Source: Acidimicrobiales bacterium (GTDB lineage: Bacteria; Actinomycetota; Acidimicrobiia; Acidimicrobiales; Palsa-688). From it: a stretch of DNA of 6,389 bases. A model generated the notes under the pieces. That model saw only the letters and a program-made list of their open reading frames with translations. It did not search any database and was not told the DNA's origin. Positions 6,089 to 6,389 of the stretch are shown here, in pieces. The stretch lies in NCBI GenBank assembly GCA_019241495.1, contig JAFAWZ010000244.1, positions 1-6,389 on the forward strand, written 5' to 3'. The position numbers and the translations under genes are program-made. The first letter of the stretch is position 1. The number at the start of each line of letters is the position of its first letter.

Positions 6089-6389
6089 AGCTCGCCTCCG
6101 AACTCGAGGATGACCTTCACGTCGCCCGGCTGGCGCTTGTAGGCGTCTTGCCATTCCGAGAGGGGGACCTTCCGGGTGATGAGCTGGGCGAGCCAGTCCT
6201 TGTCCGCCTCGGCCAGGGCCTTCGCACCGGCCTCGTAGTGGCGCCGGTTGGCGTTCACCGAGCCGAAGACGACGTCGTTCTCGAGCACCAGGCGGCGGTT
6301 CAGCATTCCCACGTCGACGGGGATGTCGCGACCTCCTGATGACACGCCGGTGAGGCACACGATGCCGTTGGCGCCGGCGTGGTCCATCA
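6085..6389 (-). CDS. Glucose-1-dehydrogenase-like zinc/MDR dehydrogenase, C-terminal part (5' end outside window)
   Basis: The last 101 or so residues of a medium-chain dehydrogenase/reductase are visible, read right to left from the window edge. NGIVCLTGVSSGGR, LVLENDVVFGSVNANRRHYEA and the closing DVKVILEF match the C-terminal region of glucose 1-dehydrogenases of the archaeal type, which oxidise glucose or related aldoses with NAD(P). The SVNANRRHY segment follows the nucleotide-binding domain in that family. The zinc ligands and substrate-determining residues lie outside the window, so the substrate could be another sugar or polyol. The gene converges on trpA, and the two stop codons overlap tail to tail by four bases. 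It has no evident link to tryptophan synthesis. Confidence 0.85.
   Translation of the reverse strand, partial: MDHAGANGIVCLTGVSSGGRDIPVDVGMLNRRLVLENDVVFGSVNANRRHYEAGAKALAEADKDWLAQLITRKVPLSEWQDAYKRQPGDVKVILEFGGEL

Noticed and set aside
5060..6358. A long open frame on the - strand antisense to trpA and the end of trpB, and similar antisense frames across the window.
   Set aside because: High-GC coding DNA routinely leaves opposite frames open. The translation is low-complexity and Arg/Gly/Pro-rich with no family resemblance, whereas the + strand frames match well-known enzymes.

Overview
The window is high-GC, densely packed DNA. It carries most of a tryptophan biosynthesis operon on the + strand and the end of a convergent dehydrogenase gene on the - strand. 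GC bias, GTG starts, short gene overlaps and the protein style suggest an actinobacterium, possibly of the Acidimicrobiia. That placement is an inference from general character, not from a marker gene.

Layout: the 3' part of trpE (1-681); a ygfZ-type folate-binding protein (674-1513); a secreted lipoprotein of unknown role (1510-2514); trpC (2618-3412); trpF (3412-4125); trpB (4122-5300); trpA (5297-6088); and on the - strand the C-terminal part of a glucose-dehydrogenase-like medium-chain dehydrogenase (6389-6085). All + strand junctions overlap by 1-8 bases except lipoprotein/trpC, which are 103 bases apart. This suggests one translationally coupled transcription unit with one possible internal control point before trpC.

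TrpE makes anthranilate from chorismate. TrpF, TrpC and TrpA/TrpB carry phosphoribosylanthranilate through to tryptophan. trpG and trpD are not in the window and must lie elsewhere. The visible catalytic residues of TrpC, TrpF, TrpB and TrpA are intact, so the pathway segment looks functional.

The most unusual content is a pair of related palindromic elements, copy A at 1511-1624 and copy B at 2512-2594, which bracket the lipoprotein gene. Each begins exactly on the stop codon of the gene before it. Each can fold into a long hairpin, and the two differ by compensatory changes that keep the stem paired. Copy A lies inside the longest reading of the lipoprotein gene, while copy B fills most of the gap before trpC. 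They may be a REP/MITE-like repeat family or a structured RNA leader; the sequence alone does not decide. Apart from the gap before trpC there is no unassigned stretch, and I see no tRNA, rRNA, CRISPR array or transposase gene.
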